Position numbers and translations under genes: made by a program. From positions 1-64,000 of the forward strand of contig CAUPIJ010000004.1 in NCBI GenBank assembly GCA_963511305.1: a stretch of 64,000 nt of DNA, given 5' to 3'. The notes beneath the pieces were generated by a model. The model was not told the DNA's origin. It did no database searches and saw only the letters and a program-made list of their open reading frames with translations. The first letter of the stretch is position 1; each line of letters starts with the position of its first letter. Positions 25,307 through 34,578 of the stretch are shown piece after piece. Origin of the DNA: Propionimicrobium sp963511305. GTDB lineage: Bacteria > Actinomycetota > Actinomycetes > Propionibacteriales > Propionibacteriaceae.

Positions 25307-26904
25307 GGCCCCCAGTTGACACCGTGAGCGTGCGGCTCAACGATCAGATTGCCGGTGTCGTAGGAGTTCTTCTTCATCGCGTAGTTGTGATCCAAGAAGG
25401 CAATTAAGACGTAACCAGGGTTTTCCAGGTACTTCTGCTGAATTTCCTTGTACAGCTCGTCACGCTTGCCGTGATCACCGCTCTTCCTAGCCTCGTCGAG
25501 CAGGGCGTCCATCTCGGGGGAACCGAAGTTGCCCGGGTTGTTCCAGATCGAGGTGCCCTCGACGTTCTGGTGCAGCGTGTTGTAAACCTGCGTGTCGATG
25601 GAGTACGGCTTGTCGCCGCCACCCAGCAGGATGGCACGCTGCTTGCGAACGGGCTCCAGCTTCTCCCAGCTAGTGCCTTCTAGGGTGATATCCACACCGA
25701 TCTGCTTCATGGCGTCGGCGAAAGCCGTAGCCAGATCGCGTCGAACGGTGTCGTTAGCCGAGTAAGACAGGGTGAAGCCGGCCTTCTCGCCGTCCTTTTC
25801 ACGGATTCCGTCCGCGCCGACCTTCCAGCCAGCCTTATCGAGCATCGACTTTGCGTCCTCTGGATCGTACGGGAAAGTAGCTTTAGCGTCGAAGGAATCG
25901 TAAACGCTAGAAACTGGCGTGTGCGCGGGACTACCGGAGCCGGCCAGCACCTTCTCGATGATGGCATCGCGGTCAATAGCCTTGTTCATGGCAACGCGCA
26001 CCTGCGGATCCTTGGTGAAGACAGAGTCAGCCGGTAAGGAAAGGCCACGCCAGTCTGCCGACTTGGCTTTCACAACCTCGTAATCTGCGGAATCCTTGAA
26101 CATGGCTGCCAAGGCGGGCGGAATCTGCGCGCCATCGAACTCACCGGCAGACGTGCGCGATGCGCGGGTGGAGTCGTCCGGAACGTGCATCACGGTAAAG
26201 GTCTTAACCTTCGGCTGCTCACCCCAATACTCGGGGAATGCCTTCCAGACGGCCTTGTCAGTCTGCAGTGATTCAAGCTTGTAAGGGCCAGTTCCGATCG
26301 GCTCGGTATTCAACGGCGACTCGCTAGCCAGCCCGCCGGTCAGAGAGGCCTTCGGCGCGATGCCCAGAAGCAGGCGACTGTTGAAGTCAGGGTAAGGGTA
26401 ATTCAAGGTGAAGGTGACGGTCTCAGTGCCGTCCTCAGCGGTTTCGCTCTCCACCGACTTCAGCATCTCAAAAGCTGAAGCCGCCTTAGACGCCACGTTC
26501 GGGTTTAGCACCTCGTTGTAAGTCGCCACGACGTCGGCGCCGGTGAACGGCTCGCCGTTATGGAACTTGACGTCCTTACGAAGCTTCGCGGTCCACTTGG
26601 TGAAGTCGTCTGACGCCTCGGGCAGTTCGGCTGCCAGCACCGGACGGAACGAAGGCAACTTCTCGGGGTCGTCGCTTTTCAGGCCGACCAGACCTTCATA
26701 AACCGGGGATACGCCCAGCTCTCCATACCCATTTACCGGGTTGTAACCGCCGAGGTCAGAACCGTCGGCCAAAACTAGCTGATCTGCGCTCGCCGCGCCG
26801 TTAGCGGCAGAGGGTTCGTCCGGGGACTGGCCACAGGCCGAAAGGCCTAGTAGCGCCACGGAGCCGGCAGTCAGCATGACTAATGCGCGAAAGATTTTTT
26901 TCAC
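25279..26904 (-). CDS. Solute-binding lipoprotein of nickel/peptide-type ABC importer
   Basis: A family 5 (NikA/DppA/OppA-like) extracellular binding protein. From GTG 26904 (VKKIFRALVM) it has a lipoprotein signal with lipobox LSAC and Cys24. The mature protein carries NPVNGYGELGVSPVYEGLVG and KFHNGEPFTGADVVATYN, the hallmark segment of the family, and ends near WWNLASWR; the total is 541 residues. A longer frame from 27018 would bury the signal peptide and is rejected. First gene of the importer operon, divergent from an ArsR-type sensor. Nickel, a nickel chelate or a peptide are possible ligands; the neighbourhood points to nickel. Confidence 0.85.
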   Translation of the reverse strand: MKKIFRALVMLTAGSVALLGLSACGQSPDEPSAANGAASADQLVLADGSDLGGYNPVNGYGELGVSPVYEGLVGLKSDDPEKLPSFRPVLAAELPEASDDFTKWTAKLRKDVKFHNGEPFTGADVVATYNEVLNPNVASKAASAFEMLKSVESETAEDGTETVTFTLNYPYPDFNSRLLLGIAPKASLTGGLASESPLNTEPIGTGPYKLESLQTDKAVWKAFPEYWGEQPKVKTFTVMHVPDDSTRASRTSAGEFDGAQIPPALAAMFKDSADYEVVKAKSADWRGLSLPADSVFTKDPQVRVAMNKAIDRDAIIEKVLAGSGSPAHTPVSSVYDSFDAKATFPYDPEDAKSMLDKAGWKVGADGIREKDGEKAGFTLSYSANDTVRRDLATAFADAMKQIGVDITLEGTSWEKLEPVRKQRAILLGGGDKPYSIDTQVYNTLHQNVEGTSIWNNPGNFGSPEMDALLDEARKSGDHGKRDELYKEIQQKYLENPGYVLIAFLDHNYAMKKNSYDTGNLIVEPHAHGVNWGPWWNLASWR

Positions 26905-26961
26905 TTTAAGCTGCCTTTCATAGTAGCTATTTACCAGGCAGACTATATCTGACCAGAGGGC

Positions 26962-26983
26962 CATATGTGCAGATCGACATATG
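26962..26983. promoter_or_regulatory. Inverted repeat, candidate ArsR-family operator
   Basis: The perfect seven-base arms CATATGT and ACATATG are separated by eight bases, in the divergent gap between the binding-protein gene and the ArsR-type regulator. Its length and position suit an ArsR/SmtB dimer site controlling both transcripts. Binding is inferred. Confidence 0.5.
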
Positions 26984-27079
26984 TTTCTTGGATCTTCTTC
27001 ACCTGAACCCGAGCCCACTGATCCACACCTCGCCTAGTTACGATAGAATGCAGTCATAGCGCAAGAGGACGGGACGACA

Positions 27080-27397
27080 ATGAATAACCAGGAGTTTCAC
27101 CTTTTACCTGAAAAGAATTTCACCACTTGGGCGAAGCGCTTTGAAATGCTGGCAGACCCAACCCGGCTCAGGCTGCTTTCCTACATTCACCTGAACCCCG
27201 CTTCCCCCGTGCAGGATCTAGCGAAAGCCGCCGGCGTGACGCAGACGGCAGCCTCCCAGGCGCTGCGAACGCTGCGCGAGAATGGCCGGGTGAAAGCTGA
27301 GCGGGACGGACGCCTGATGCGCTACGAGTTGACAGACGATTCGGCGCACCAAATACTGCACTTCATGGGTCACGACCATAATTACCCGCACGAATAG
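27080..27397 (+). CDS. ArsR/SmtB-family metal-sensing repressor
   Basis: A 105-residue winged-helix protein. The segment FEMLADPTRLRLLSYIHL is the classic ArsR start, VTQTAASQALRTLRENGRV is the recognition helix, and RDGRLMRYELTDDSAHQIL is the wing and fifth helix. The C-terminus is rich in metal ligands (HQILHFMGHDHNYPHE), as in nickel/cobalt or zinc sensors of the NmtR/CzrA type that bind metal at helix 5; the cysteine site of ArsR/CadC is missing. It diverges from the nickel-type importer, which it probably represses when metal is plentiful. The exact metal is not determined by sequence. Confidence 0.85.
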   Translation: MNNQEFHLLPEKNFTTWAKRFEMLADPTRLRLLSYIHLNPASPVQDLAKAAGVTQTAASQALRTLRENGRVKAERDGRLMRYELTDDSAHQILHFMGHDHNYPHE

Positions 27398-27431
27398 CCG
27401 GGCGCTTCTGCCCCTGAGCCCAAGAATTCCA

Positions 27432-27530
27432 TCGACCACAGTCTATAAACTCTCGATTTTTGATGCTTTTATCGACTACGGTAGACAAACTGTCAATTTT
27501 TTCGGGGTTTGTCGATTATAGTCGATAAAA
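27432..27530 (+). repeat. Three direct repeats at an exact 40-bp period upstream of the AAA ATPase gene
   Basis: Related 18-base motifs begin at 27432, 27472 and 27512, with consensus TCGAYYAYRGTMKAYAAA; each is itself partly palindromic. Copies one and two extend further (about 30 bases, with a T-run in each), and the third runs into the ribosome-binding region, 34 bases before ATG 27546. The exact helical-phase spacing suggests a cooperative operator array, probably of the downstream gene. Confidence 0.8.
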
Positions 27531-27545
27531 ACCTAGGGGGCTGCA

Positions 27546-28754
27546 ATGACTGACATCATCGACAGGCCGCGCTATGTGCAGCAGATAGTTCCGCACATAG
27601 ACACGCCAAACATAAAAGTGCTCACCGGCGTTCGCCGATGCGGAAAGTCCACGATCCTAAAACTGGTCGAGGAGCGAATCCGAGCGCGGCATCAGGAAGC
27701 TAACTTCGTCTGTCTGAACATGGAGTCCGCCGACGCCCTATCCATTCGCACGCCCGAAGATCTGCTCAATAAGTTTTCTCATCTCGCCCCAAGCAAAGAC
27801 GAGCGCACTTATTTCTTCCTGGATGAGCTTCAGCAGGTTCCGGGCTGGGAAGATGCCATCAACGCTCTGCGGGTCAATTGGAATTGCGACATCTACCTGA
27901 CCGGTTCAAACTCGCGAATGCTCTCCGGCGATCTGGCCACCAACTTGGCTGGCAGGTATGTCGAGTTTCGGATTCAACCGCTTAGCTTCGCGGAATTTGT
28001 GGATTTATACGGATCCAGCAAATCAGAGTCCCCTACCGACCTTTTCCAGAAATATGTGCGCCACGGCGGATTACCGGGGCTTAAATATTTTAATTTTCAG
28101 CCAGAGCCCATTGCCCAATACATGTCGACGCTTTACGACTCGACCGTGCTAAAAGACGTTGTTGAGCACAATGCGATTAGGGACGTCAATCTGTTCAACA
28201 GGGTCACCAGATATGCTTTCGCGAATATCGGCACGACCTTTTCGGCCAATTCGGTGGCCAAGTTCCTTAAGCAAGAAAAGCGGACTATCAGCACCGACAC
28301 CGTTCTTAACTATCTGGAATACTGCACTCAGGCTTTTCTGCTAGATCAAGCGCCTCGCTTTGACGTCAAGGGCAAGGCGGCGATGTTGAGCCGGGAGAAG
28401 TATTACTGCGCTGACCACGGCTATCGCATCGCTTTGGGGCTGAGCAATGAGGCAGAAATCGAACGCGTCTTGGAGAACATTGTTTACCAGGAAATGCGCT
28501 CGAGGGGGTTCGAAGTTTCGGTCGGAACAGTCAAAAAGAAAGAAGTCGATTTCATCGCCCAGAAAGGCAGCGAGACCATTTACCTGCAGGTCAGTTACCT
28601 GCTGGCCTCCCCCGATACGATTGAGCGGGAATTCGGTTCCCTAAAAGCGGTCTCCGACAACTTTCCAAAGTACGTTTTGAGCATGGACAACTTCGATTTG
28701 AGCCGCGACGGAATTGAGCACAAGAACATCGTCGATTTTCTGCTGAAAATTTAG
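27546..28754 (+). CDS. AAA-family ATPase with DUF4143 domain
   Basis: A 402-residue protein. The N-terminal AAA_14 domain has Walker A LTGVRRCGKSTILKLVEE near residue 30, Walker B YFFLDELQQVPGW near residue 95 and the sensor-like IYLTGSNSRML. The C-terminal DUF4143 domain contains ENIVYQEMRSRGFEVSVGTV and a possible nuclease-like core, EVDFIAQKGSETIYLQVSY (D...Q-x-S, not the classical E-x-K). These proteins are very common and patchily distributed in host-associated bacteria; their role is unknown. AGGGGG lies just before the start. The upstream 40-bp repeats are the most distinctive feature. No partner gene is coupled to it. Confidence 0.85.
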   Translation: MTDIIDRPRYVQQIVPHIDTPNIKVLTGVRRCGKSTILKLVEERIRARHQEANFVCLNMESADALSIRTPEDLLNKFSHLAPSKDERTYFFLDELQQVPGWEDAINALRVNWNCDIYLTGSNSRMLSGDLATNLAGRYVEFRIQPLSFAEFVDLYGSSKSESPTDLFQKYVRHGGLPGLKYFNFQPEPIAQYMSTLYDSTVLKDVVEHNAIRDVNLFNRVTRYAFANIGTTFSANSVAKFLKQEKRTISTDTVLNYLEYCTQAFLLDQAPRFDVKGKAAMLSREKYYCADHGYRIALGLSNEAEIERVLENIVYQEMRSRGFEVSVGTVKKKEVDFIAQKGSETIYLQVSYLLASPDTIEREFGSLKAVSDNFPKYVLSMDNFDLSRDGIEHKNIVDFLLKI

Positions 28755-28806
28755 CCGGCCCGGAAAACTCTAGTTTAAACGTTTCCTTTTCTCGACCCTG
28801 CCTCGG

Positions 28807-30552
28807 CTACACCCTGCCCTTCGCGCTCAGGCGCCAGCCCGCCGTCGCCGAGGACGCCGTCAGGAAGTCTCGGAACGGGCCCTCAGCCGCCGCCAGCTCG
28901 TCGGCTGCGCCTGCCTGGGCGACGGTCGCGCCGTTTTCGCCCGGCTGCAGGAAGATCACCCGGTCGGCGTCCCTGATGGTCGAAAGCCGGTGGGCGACGA
29001 CGATCACTGTGCGGCCAACCGCGAGATCGCTGATAACCCTAGTGATCGCGGCCTCGTTCTCACTGTCCAGGGCAGAGGTGATTTCGTCAAGCAGCAGAAT
29101 CGGGGCGTCCTTCAGGAAGGCGCGGGCGATCGCCACCCGCTGACGCTCGCCGCCCGACAGGCTCTGGCCCGCCGGCCCGACGTTGGTCTGCCACCCATGC
29201 GGCAGGGCCTCGATCACCTTGTCGAGCTGGGCGCGCTTGGCCGCTTCCTCAAGTTCAGCGTCGCTGGCGTCGGGTTTGGCGATCCGCAAGTTTTCGGCGA
29301 TCGTGGTGTCGAACAGGTAGACATCCTGGAAGACGAACGAGATCATGCCCATCAGATCCCTGGTCGGAATATCGCGCACGTCTACCCCGCCGATGGTCAC
29401 ATTGCCCGAGTTAACATCCCAGAATCTGCCCGCCAGGCGCAAAATGGTGGACTTTCCCGCGCCCGACGGGCCGACCAGAGCCGTGATCTGCCCCTGCCTG
29501 GCCACCAGATCGATGTCGTCAAGCACCTGACGATCGTCCTCATAGCTGAACGAGACGCCGGCGAACTTGATGTCCTCGCTCGTCGGATGCTTCTGTTCGG
29601 CCGGGCTCGGTTCGGGAAGCGGCTGGGCGTCCAGAACCTCCGAGACGGCTTCGAGCGCAACCCCGACATTGTCCAGCTCAACCGCCATCAGCGAGGCCTT
29701 GGTCAACGGCAGCAGCATCCTGGCGGCGATCGCCATGACGGCCAGGAACGCAATCGGGCTCAGGCCCGAACCGGAGACGAAGAGCACGCCGAGGCACGCG
29801 ATCGCGGCGAAAGCGATGTGAACCACGAAGGTGAAACCCTGCGCCGGCCGGCCCTTGATTCGCAGACCGCTCAAAATCGCCTTGGACTCCGCCTCGAGGG
29901 AAAGCCTGACCGGATCCCACGACTCAGATCTGCCCGTGGCGCGCAGCACGCTCTGCAGTCTGGCGAACTCGATCAGCCGACCGGCGGTCTGCTGCGCGGA
30001 ACTATTTTCCAACTCGTTTGCCCTAGTAATAGCGGCCCTCATGCCACGCCAGATCAACACAAGCGGCACGATCGTCACGACCATGATCAGCGCCAGCGGC
30101 CACGAGACGAACGCGGTGGCCACGATCATCACCAGCGGCACGATGAACGCGTTGCACAGAGACGGAATCACCAGCGAGGCGAAGTGCGAGAGCGTGTTCA
30201 CCTCGCGCGAGGTTGCGTTCGCGACAGCGGCCTCGCGCTTGGCGTTGAACCAGCCGAGCGGCAGCCCAAGCACGTGCTCTGCGATGCGCGAGATCATCGA
30301 GTCACAGATCACGTAGACGCTGACCCGATACGATATGAACATGGCGACGGCGTCGACGACGAAAGTAGCCAAACCGAGCACCACTAGCGCGATCAGCCAG
30401 GCGGCGGTTTGACTCGAGCCGCTGTAGAAGGCCTGCAGGAACCAGATCGTTGCCGAGAGCGTCAGCCCCTGTAGGACGGCGGACGCCACGAACCACGCGA
30501 CGATCGTACGCAGCTGGGCCTCGTCGGCGATTCTAGTCATTAATTTCCACAT
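28807..30552 (-). CDS. ABC half-exporter (membrane plus ATPase), second of pair
   Basis: A 581-residue exporter-type ABC protein. Six helices span roughly residues 20-290 (WFVASAVLQGLTLSATIWF and others). The nucleotide-binding domain has Walker A GPSGAGKSTIL, Q-loop FVFQDVYLF, signature SLSGGERQRVAIARA and ILLLDEITSALD. The start at ATG 30552 follows the partner's stop by a single base, so the two half-transporters are made together and probably form a heterodimer. In the actinobacterial IrtAB type such pairs move siderophores. The context here, an ECF importer with an iron box, points the same way, but no siderophore-reducing domain is fused. Confidence 0.85.
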   Translation of the reverse strand: MWKLMTRIADEAQLRTIVAWFVASAVLQGLTLSATIWFLQAFYSGSSQTAAWLIALVVLGLATFVVDAVAMFISYRVSVYVICDSMISRIAEHVLGLPLGWFNAKREAAVANATSREVNTLSHFASLVIPSLCNAFIVPLVMIVATAFVSWPLALIMVVTIVPLVLIWRGMRAAITRANELENSSAQQTAGRLIEFARLQSVLRATGRSESWDPVRLSLEAESKAILSGLRIKGRPAQGFTFVVHIAFAAIACLGVLFVSGSGLSPIAFLAVMAIAARMLLPLTKASLMAVELDNVGVALEAVSEVLDAQPLPEPSPAEQKHPTSEDIKFAGVSFSYEDDRQVLDDIDLVARQGQITALVGPSGAGKSTILRLAGRFWDVNSGNVTIGGVDVRDIPTRDLMGMISFVFQDVYLFDTTIAENLRIAKPDASDAELEEAAKRAQLDKVIEALPHGWQTNVGPAGQSLSGGERQRVAIARAFLKDAPILLLDEITSALDSENEAAITRVISDLAVGRTVIVVAHRLSTIRDADRVIFLQPGENGATVAQAGAADELAAAEGPFRDFLTASSATAGWRLSAKGRV

Positions 30553-30553
30553 C

Positions 30554-32296
30554 TCACTCACCCTGCCTAACCGTCTGGGCCTGCCACATCGAGGCGTAGC
30601 GCCCTGGGCCTTGCAACAATTCTTCGTGTGTGCCGCGCTCGACGATGCGTCCGCCCTCAACCACCAAGATCTGGTCGGCCTCGCAGATCGTCGCGAGGCG
30701 GTGGGCGATCACGATCACCGTTCTGCCCTGGGCCAGCGTCGAGAGCGCCTGATGAATCTGCTGCTCCGAGCGCGGATCGGCCTGTGCCGTGGCCTCGTCG
30801 AGAACCAGAATCGGGGCGTCCTGCAGATATGCCCTAGCCAGCGTGATGCGCTGCTTCTCGCCGCCGGAAAGGAAGCCGCCCTCGTCACCCAGCACGGTGT
30901 CATAGCCGTGCGGAAGCTGCATGATGCGATCGTGAATACAGGCCGCCTTCGCCGCCTCCTCGACCTCCTGCTGACTAGCCTCGGGCTTGGCCAGCGCGAT
31001 GTTATTGAAGACGCTGTCGTGGGCCAACGCCACGTCCTGCAGGACGATCGCCACCGTGCTGAGCAGCCAGGTGTTGCTGGCCTCGCGCACGTCGGCGCCG
31101 TTGACCAGCACCTGGCCGCTGTCGACGTCGTAGAACCTGGCGATCAGCTTGGCCAGCGTCGATTTGCCGCCGCCGGACGGCCCGACTAGGGCGGTTACCG
31201 TGCCCGGTTCGGCGGTGAACGAGACGCCGTTGATCACCGGGTTGTCGGGCTCGTAGCTGAAGGTGACGTCGCGCATCTCGACCCTGCCCTTTTCGCTGGC
31301 GTCGCCGCTGGTTTGGTGGCCAAACTTCATCGGCTCCTGCGAGAGCAAGTCTGCCGTGCTCTGCGCGGCGAGCTTGGCCTCGTAGATGTGCTGCGACATG
31401 CCGACCAGCACCGACAGACCATCGGGCACGCCCGGTGCGATCAGGAAGAACGGCAGGGTGTCGGCGAGATCCATCCAGCCGTTGTTGACGAAGAGCACAG
31501 ACAGCAGAGCCACGGTGACGAAAATCACCGCCGGGCGCAGCAGTGCACCCACGGCACATATCGCCTTGCCAGACTGCGAAACCCAGCTATAGGAGATGCT
31601 AGAAAATTTTCCCCTGGCGTCGTTGAACCTGGTCTTGGTGGCGTCGACTGCCTGGAAGTTCTTGATCTCTTTGATGCCCTCGAGCATTTCGACGGTTGCG
31701 CTGGCCAGGCCGGTTTGCGCGACGCCGAAGCGCTCGGTGAGGTCGCCGTAACCGCGCATGTTCAGCGCAAAAATCACCGAAACCACGGCTATCCACAGGC
31801 CGAACAGCGTCAGGCACATTCGCCAATCCACCCAAAGCAGATAGCCGAAGCCAGCAAGCATCGAGACGACCGCGTTCGTGGCGTCGCCGGGCACGTGCGC
31901 GACGAGGGTGTGGACTGCCGAGGTGTCGTCGCAGACCATCTTGCGGATCTGCCCGCGCGAATACGAGCTCACCTTGCCAAGCGGCAGATTGGCCAGCGCG
32001 CCTAGGGCCTGGTGACGCAACTTGTGCCGCAGCTTCGCCTCGGAGACGTGCGTCAGGCCGAGACCGCCCATGTATAGCGACTGGCCAACGAAGAGCGAGG
32101 CCACGGCAACGATCACCCAGAACCAGATGTTGCCGCCGAGGCCGCTGCGGTTGGCGTCGCCCAGCCAGATCACGGCCATCTGGTGCAGCGCGACGAACGG
32201 CAGAATGTTGATCACCGCGCCGCTGGCCGTGAGCAGACCCGAGACGATCATCGATGTTCTTGCCGGCCTGATCAGGTCGGCCACAGTAACGCTCAT
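30554..32296 (-). CDS. ABC half-exporter (membrane plus ATPase), first of pair
   Basis: A 580-residue ABC exporter half. Membrane helices cover about residues 15-290, and the nucleotide-binding domain has Walker A GPSGGGKSTLAKLI, signature FLSGGEKQRITLARA and ILVLDEATAQAD. The start at ATG 32296 (MSVTVADLIRPAR) has AAAGG at good spacing and lies just after the fused ECF protein's stop at 32299. A frame from 32317 adds seven residues without support. Together with the gene after it, it should form a heterodimeric transporter. The shared DtxR-box operon suggests iron, siderophore or haem as cargo. Confidence 0.85.
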   Translation of the reverse strand: MSVTVADLIRPARTSMIVSGLLTASGAVINILPFVALHQMAVIWLGDANRSGLGGNIWFWVIVAVASLFVGQSLYMGGLGLTHVSEAKLRHKLRHQALGALANLPLGKVSSYSRGQIRKMVCDDTSAVHTLVAHVPGDATNAVVSMLAGFGYLLWVDWRMCLTLFGLWIAVVSVIFALNMRGYGDLTERFGVAQTGLASATVEMLEGIKEIKNFQAVDATKTRFNDARGKFSSISYSWVSQSGKAICAVGALLRPAVIFVTVALLSVLFVNNGWMDLADTLPFFLIAPGVPDGLSVLVGMSQHIYEAKLAAQSTADLLSQEPMKFGHQTSGDASEKGRVEMRDVTFSYEPDNPVINGVSFTAEPGTVTALVGPSGGGKSTLAKLIARFYDVDSGQVLVNGADVREASNTWLLSTVAIVLQDVALAHDSVFNNIALAKPEASQQEVEEAAKAACIHDRIMQLPHGYDTVLGDEGGFLSGGEKQRITLARAYLQDAPILVLDEATAQADPRSEQQIHQALSTLAQGRTVIVIAHRLATICEADQILVVEGGRIVERGTHEELLQGPGRYASMWQAQTVRQGE

Positions 32297-32298
32297 AT

Positions 32299-34578
32299 CT
32301 AACCTTTCAGAATGCAAAGCCCGATCGTTGCAGCCCAGACCGCCACGACCGTCAGCCAGTCGCAGGCCCGCCAGGGCACGGAAATCAGCTCGGTGCGCTT
32401 ATCCAACGCCCCGAAGCCGCGCGAATCCATCGACAGCGCCACCCTTTCTCCGTGTTGCACGGCCAGGATCGCCAGCGGAACGAGCGAACCAGCCCAGCGC
32501 GCGGCCGGAGCGAGGACGCCGTAGCGCTTGCCGACCCCGCGCAGAGCCTTGGCGGTGCGCAGCAGCTTGAAGTCGTGCCGGAATCTGGTGATGAACGCCA
32601 CCGCAGCCGTGCCCGCGGAGGTGATCCGATAGGGCACCTTGAAAGTCTGGTTCAGGCTGATCAGCAGCTTGTTCGGGTCGGTGTAGATGCCCGAAAGCAG
32701 CACCAGCCCAACCAGCGCGCCGATGCCGCTGCCAGCAGCGACGCTAGTGCCGACATCGGTGAATCTCGAGGCCGAGGTCGTCAGATCGTCCTTAGAAAAA
32801 ACCCAAATCATAAAAGCGGTGATCAGCCACGGCCCGAGGACGCAGGCCAGCGTGCGCGCTCTGCTAGCGCCGGCAAACAGCATCGCCAGGCAGGCCAGGC
32901 CGAGCAGCGCGAAGTTCAGGGCCGCGCTCTTCAGGACGAAGATAACCACCATCAACGGCAGCAGCGCGATGAAGAGGGTTAGCGGGTTCAGGGCTCCGAA
33001 AAGCCCGGCGTCGAAGAGCCCGCGCCGATTCTTGTTTTTAGTCGGCAAACCCGCGGTCTCCTGTTCGGGCAGCGCGATGATGTGGGAACAATTTTCCTTG
33101 GCCAGCTCGAGGTCGTGGGTGGCCATGAGGACGGTGTGTCCCGCCGCGCACAGCTTCTTGATGAAGTCCATAAGCTCGCAGGTGTTTGCCCAGTCCTGGC
33201 CGTAAGTGGGCTCGTCAAGGACGATCACCCTGCGCTGCTCGGCAACCATCGTGGCCACCGAGAGCCTCCGCTGCTGACCACCCGAAAGGGTCAGCGGGTG
33301 CTGCTCGCTGACCTCGACCAGATGGAAACGCTGAATCAGCTCATCTACCTGGCGCTCCGCTACCCCGCCGACGCTCAGCTCTTTACGAACTGTTGAGGCG
33401 ACCATCTGATGTTCGGGGTTCTGAAAGACGTAGCCAACCCAATGTTCGCCCTTCTTAAGAGGCGCTCCCATGATCGCCGCTTGGCCATCGAAGCCGAGCA
33501 GCCCAGCAAGCGCCGAGAGCATAGAAGATTTACCCGCGCCGTTGGCCCCGATCACCGCGACGAAGTCTCCGGCAGTGAAACTTGCACTGACCGCCGGGCA
33601 GCGGCCGGGCACTGAAAAGTTTGTTAGTTCCAGCTGATTTCCTGGTCGCTCGTGGTTTAGCGTTGAGGCCTCTTGCCAACCGCCCTCTGCCTTTGCCCAG
33701 TACCTGACTCTCTCGCCGCAGAACTCGCTCAGCTGCGGCAGCTCAATTCCCGCCTGCTCGCAGGTGAGAGCGTCCTTTCTGCCCTCACGGACAGCCCTCG
33801 GCAGCCAGATCCCACAGCGCTCCAATTCCTGGGTGCGTCCCAGAAAAACCTCTCGCGGGCTGCCGGCCGCGATCACCTTCCCCCTTTCGTTCAGGGCCAG
33901 CACGCCGTCGCAGATGGGCAGCAGCGGGTCGAGATCATGGTCAATCACCACGACTCCGATGCCCTGGCCAACCAGCTTCTCGACCAGATCGTAGAACTCA
34001 ACCTTGCCGATGGTGTCGATGGTAGAAGTCGGCTCATCCAGCACCAGCAGCTTCGGCCGCATGGCCAGCACGACGGCTATCGCTAGCCGCTGCCGTTGCC
34101 CGCCCGAGAGCGTCCAGGGGTCGTCGTGTAACTTTTCGCTCAGGCCGGCCTGTGCGGCGGCATGCGTCACGCGTCGCTCGATCTCGACCGGTTCGAGGCA
34201 GAGATTCTGCAGGGCGAACGCGATGTCGTCGTGGACGCTGCGCGTGATCACTGCCGCGTCCGGGTTCTGGCCGACATAGGCCACCCGCTGGGCGATGAAC
34301 TCAACGCCCGCGTCGGCGATCTGAGTTCCGAACAGTTCAACACTGCCGCGGTATTCGCTGGGCAGACAGTGCGGTATCAGCCCGCAAATGGTTCTCACCA
34401 GGGTGGTCTTGCCACAGCCGGAGGGCCCAATGACGGCGCTGACCTGGCCGCACAAGTGCTCGAAGTCGACGTCGGCCAGCACCCACTTTTCGCTCCCGAG
34501 ATAGTGAACGCTTAGCCCTTCGACTTCCAGGCTCAGCTTGCTGCGGCTTGGAGCCTTCAGATCAGGCACGGTTGGCAA
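32299..34578 (-). CDS. Fused ECF transporter energy module (EcfA-EcfA'-EcfT)
   Basis: A 759-residue fusion carrying both ATPases and the membrane coupling subunit of an energy-coupling-factor importer. ATPase 1 (residues about 15-250) has Walker A GPSGCGKTTLVRTI, signature TLSGGQRQRLAIAVVLAM and LLVLDEPTSTID. ATPase 2 (about 310-500) has GANGAGKSSMLSAL, LSGGQQRRLSVATMV and VLDEPTYGQDW. EcfT (about 520-759) follows, with helices and the SMDSRGFGALDKRTE motif that contacts the ATPases. A-A fusions are known in YkoD-type modules; the added T domain makes this a more complete fusion. The S component gene lies directly upstream, overlapping by 17 bases. Confidence 0.88.
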   Translation of the reverse strand: MPTVPDLKAPSRSKLSLEVEGLSVHYLGSEKWVLADVDFEHLCGQVSAVIGPSGCGKTTLVRTICGLIPHCLPSEYRGSVELFGTQIADAGVEFIAQRVAYVGQNPDAAVITRSVHDDIAFALQNLCLEPVEIERRVTHAAAQAGLSEKLHDDPWTLSGGQRQRLAIAVVLAMRPKLLVLDEPTSTIDTIGKVEFYDLVEKLVGQGIGVVVIDHDLDPLLPICDGVLALNERGKVIAAGSPREVFLGRTQELERCGIWLPRAVREGRKDALTCEQAGIELPQLSEFCGERVRYWAKAEGGWQEASTLNHERPGNQLELTNFSVPGRCPAVSASFTAGDFVAVIGANGAGKSSMLSALAGLLGFDGQAAIMGAPLKKGEHWVGYVFQNPEHQMVASTVRKELSVGGVAERQVDELIQRFHLVEVSEQHPLTLSGGQQRRLSVATMVAEQRRVIVLDEPTYGQDWANTCELMDFIKKLCAAGHTVLMATHDLELAKENCSHIIALPEQETAGLPTKNKNRRGLFDAGLFGALNPLTLFIALLPLMVVIFVLKSAALNFALLGLACLAMLFAGASRARTLACVLGPWLITAFMIWVFSKDDLTTSASRFTDVGTSVAAGSGIGALVGLVLLSGIYTDPNKLLISLNQTFKVPYRITSAGTAAVAFITRFRHDFKLLRTAKALRGVGKRYGVLAPAARWAGSLVPLAILAVQHGERVALSMDSRGFGALDKRTELISVPWRACDWLTVVAVWAATIGLCILKG

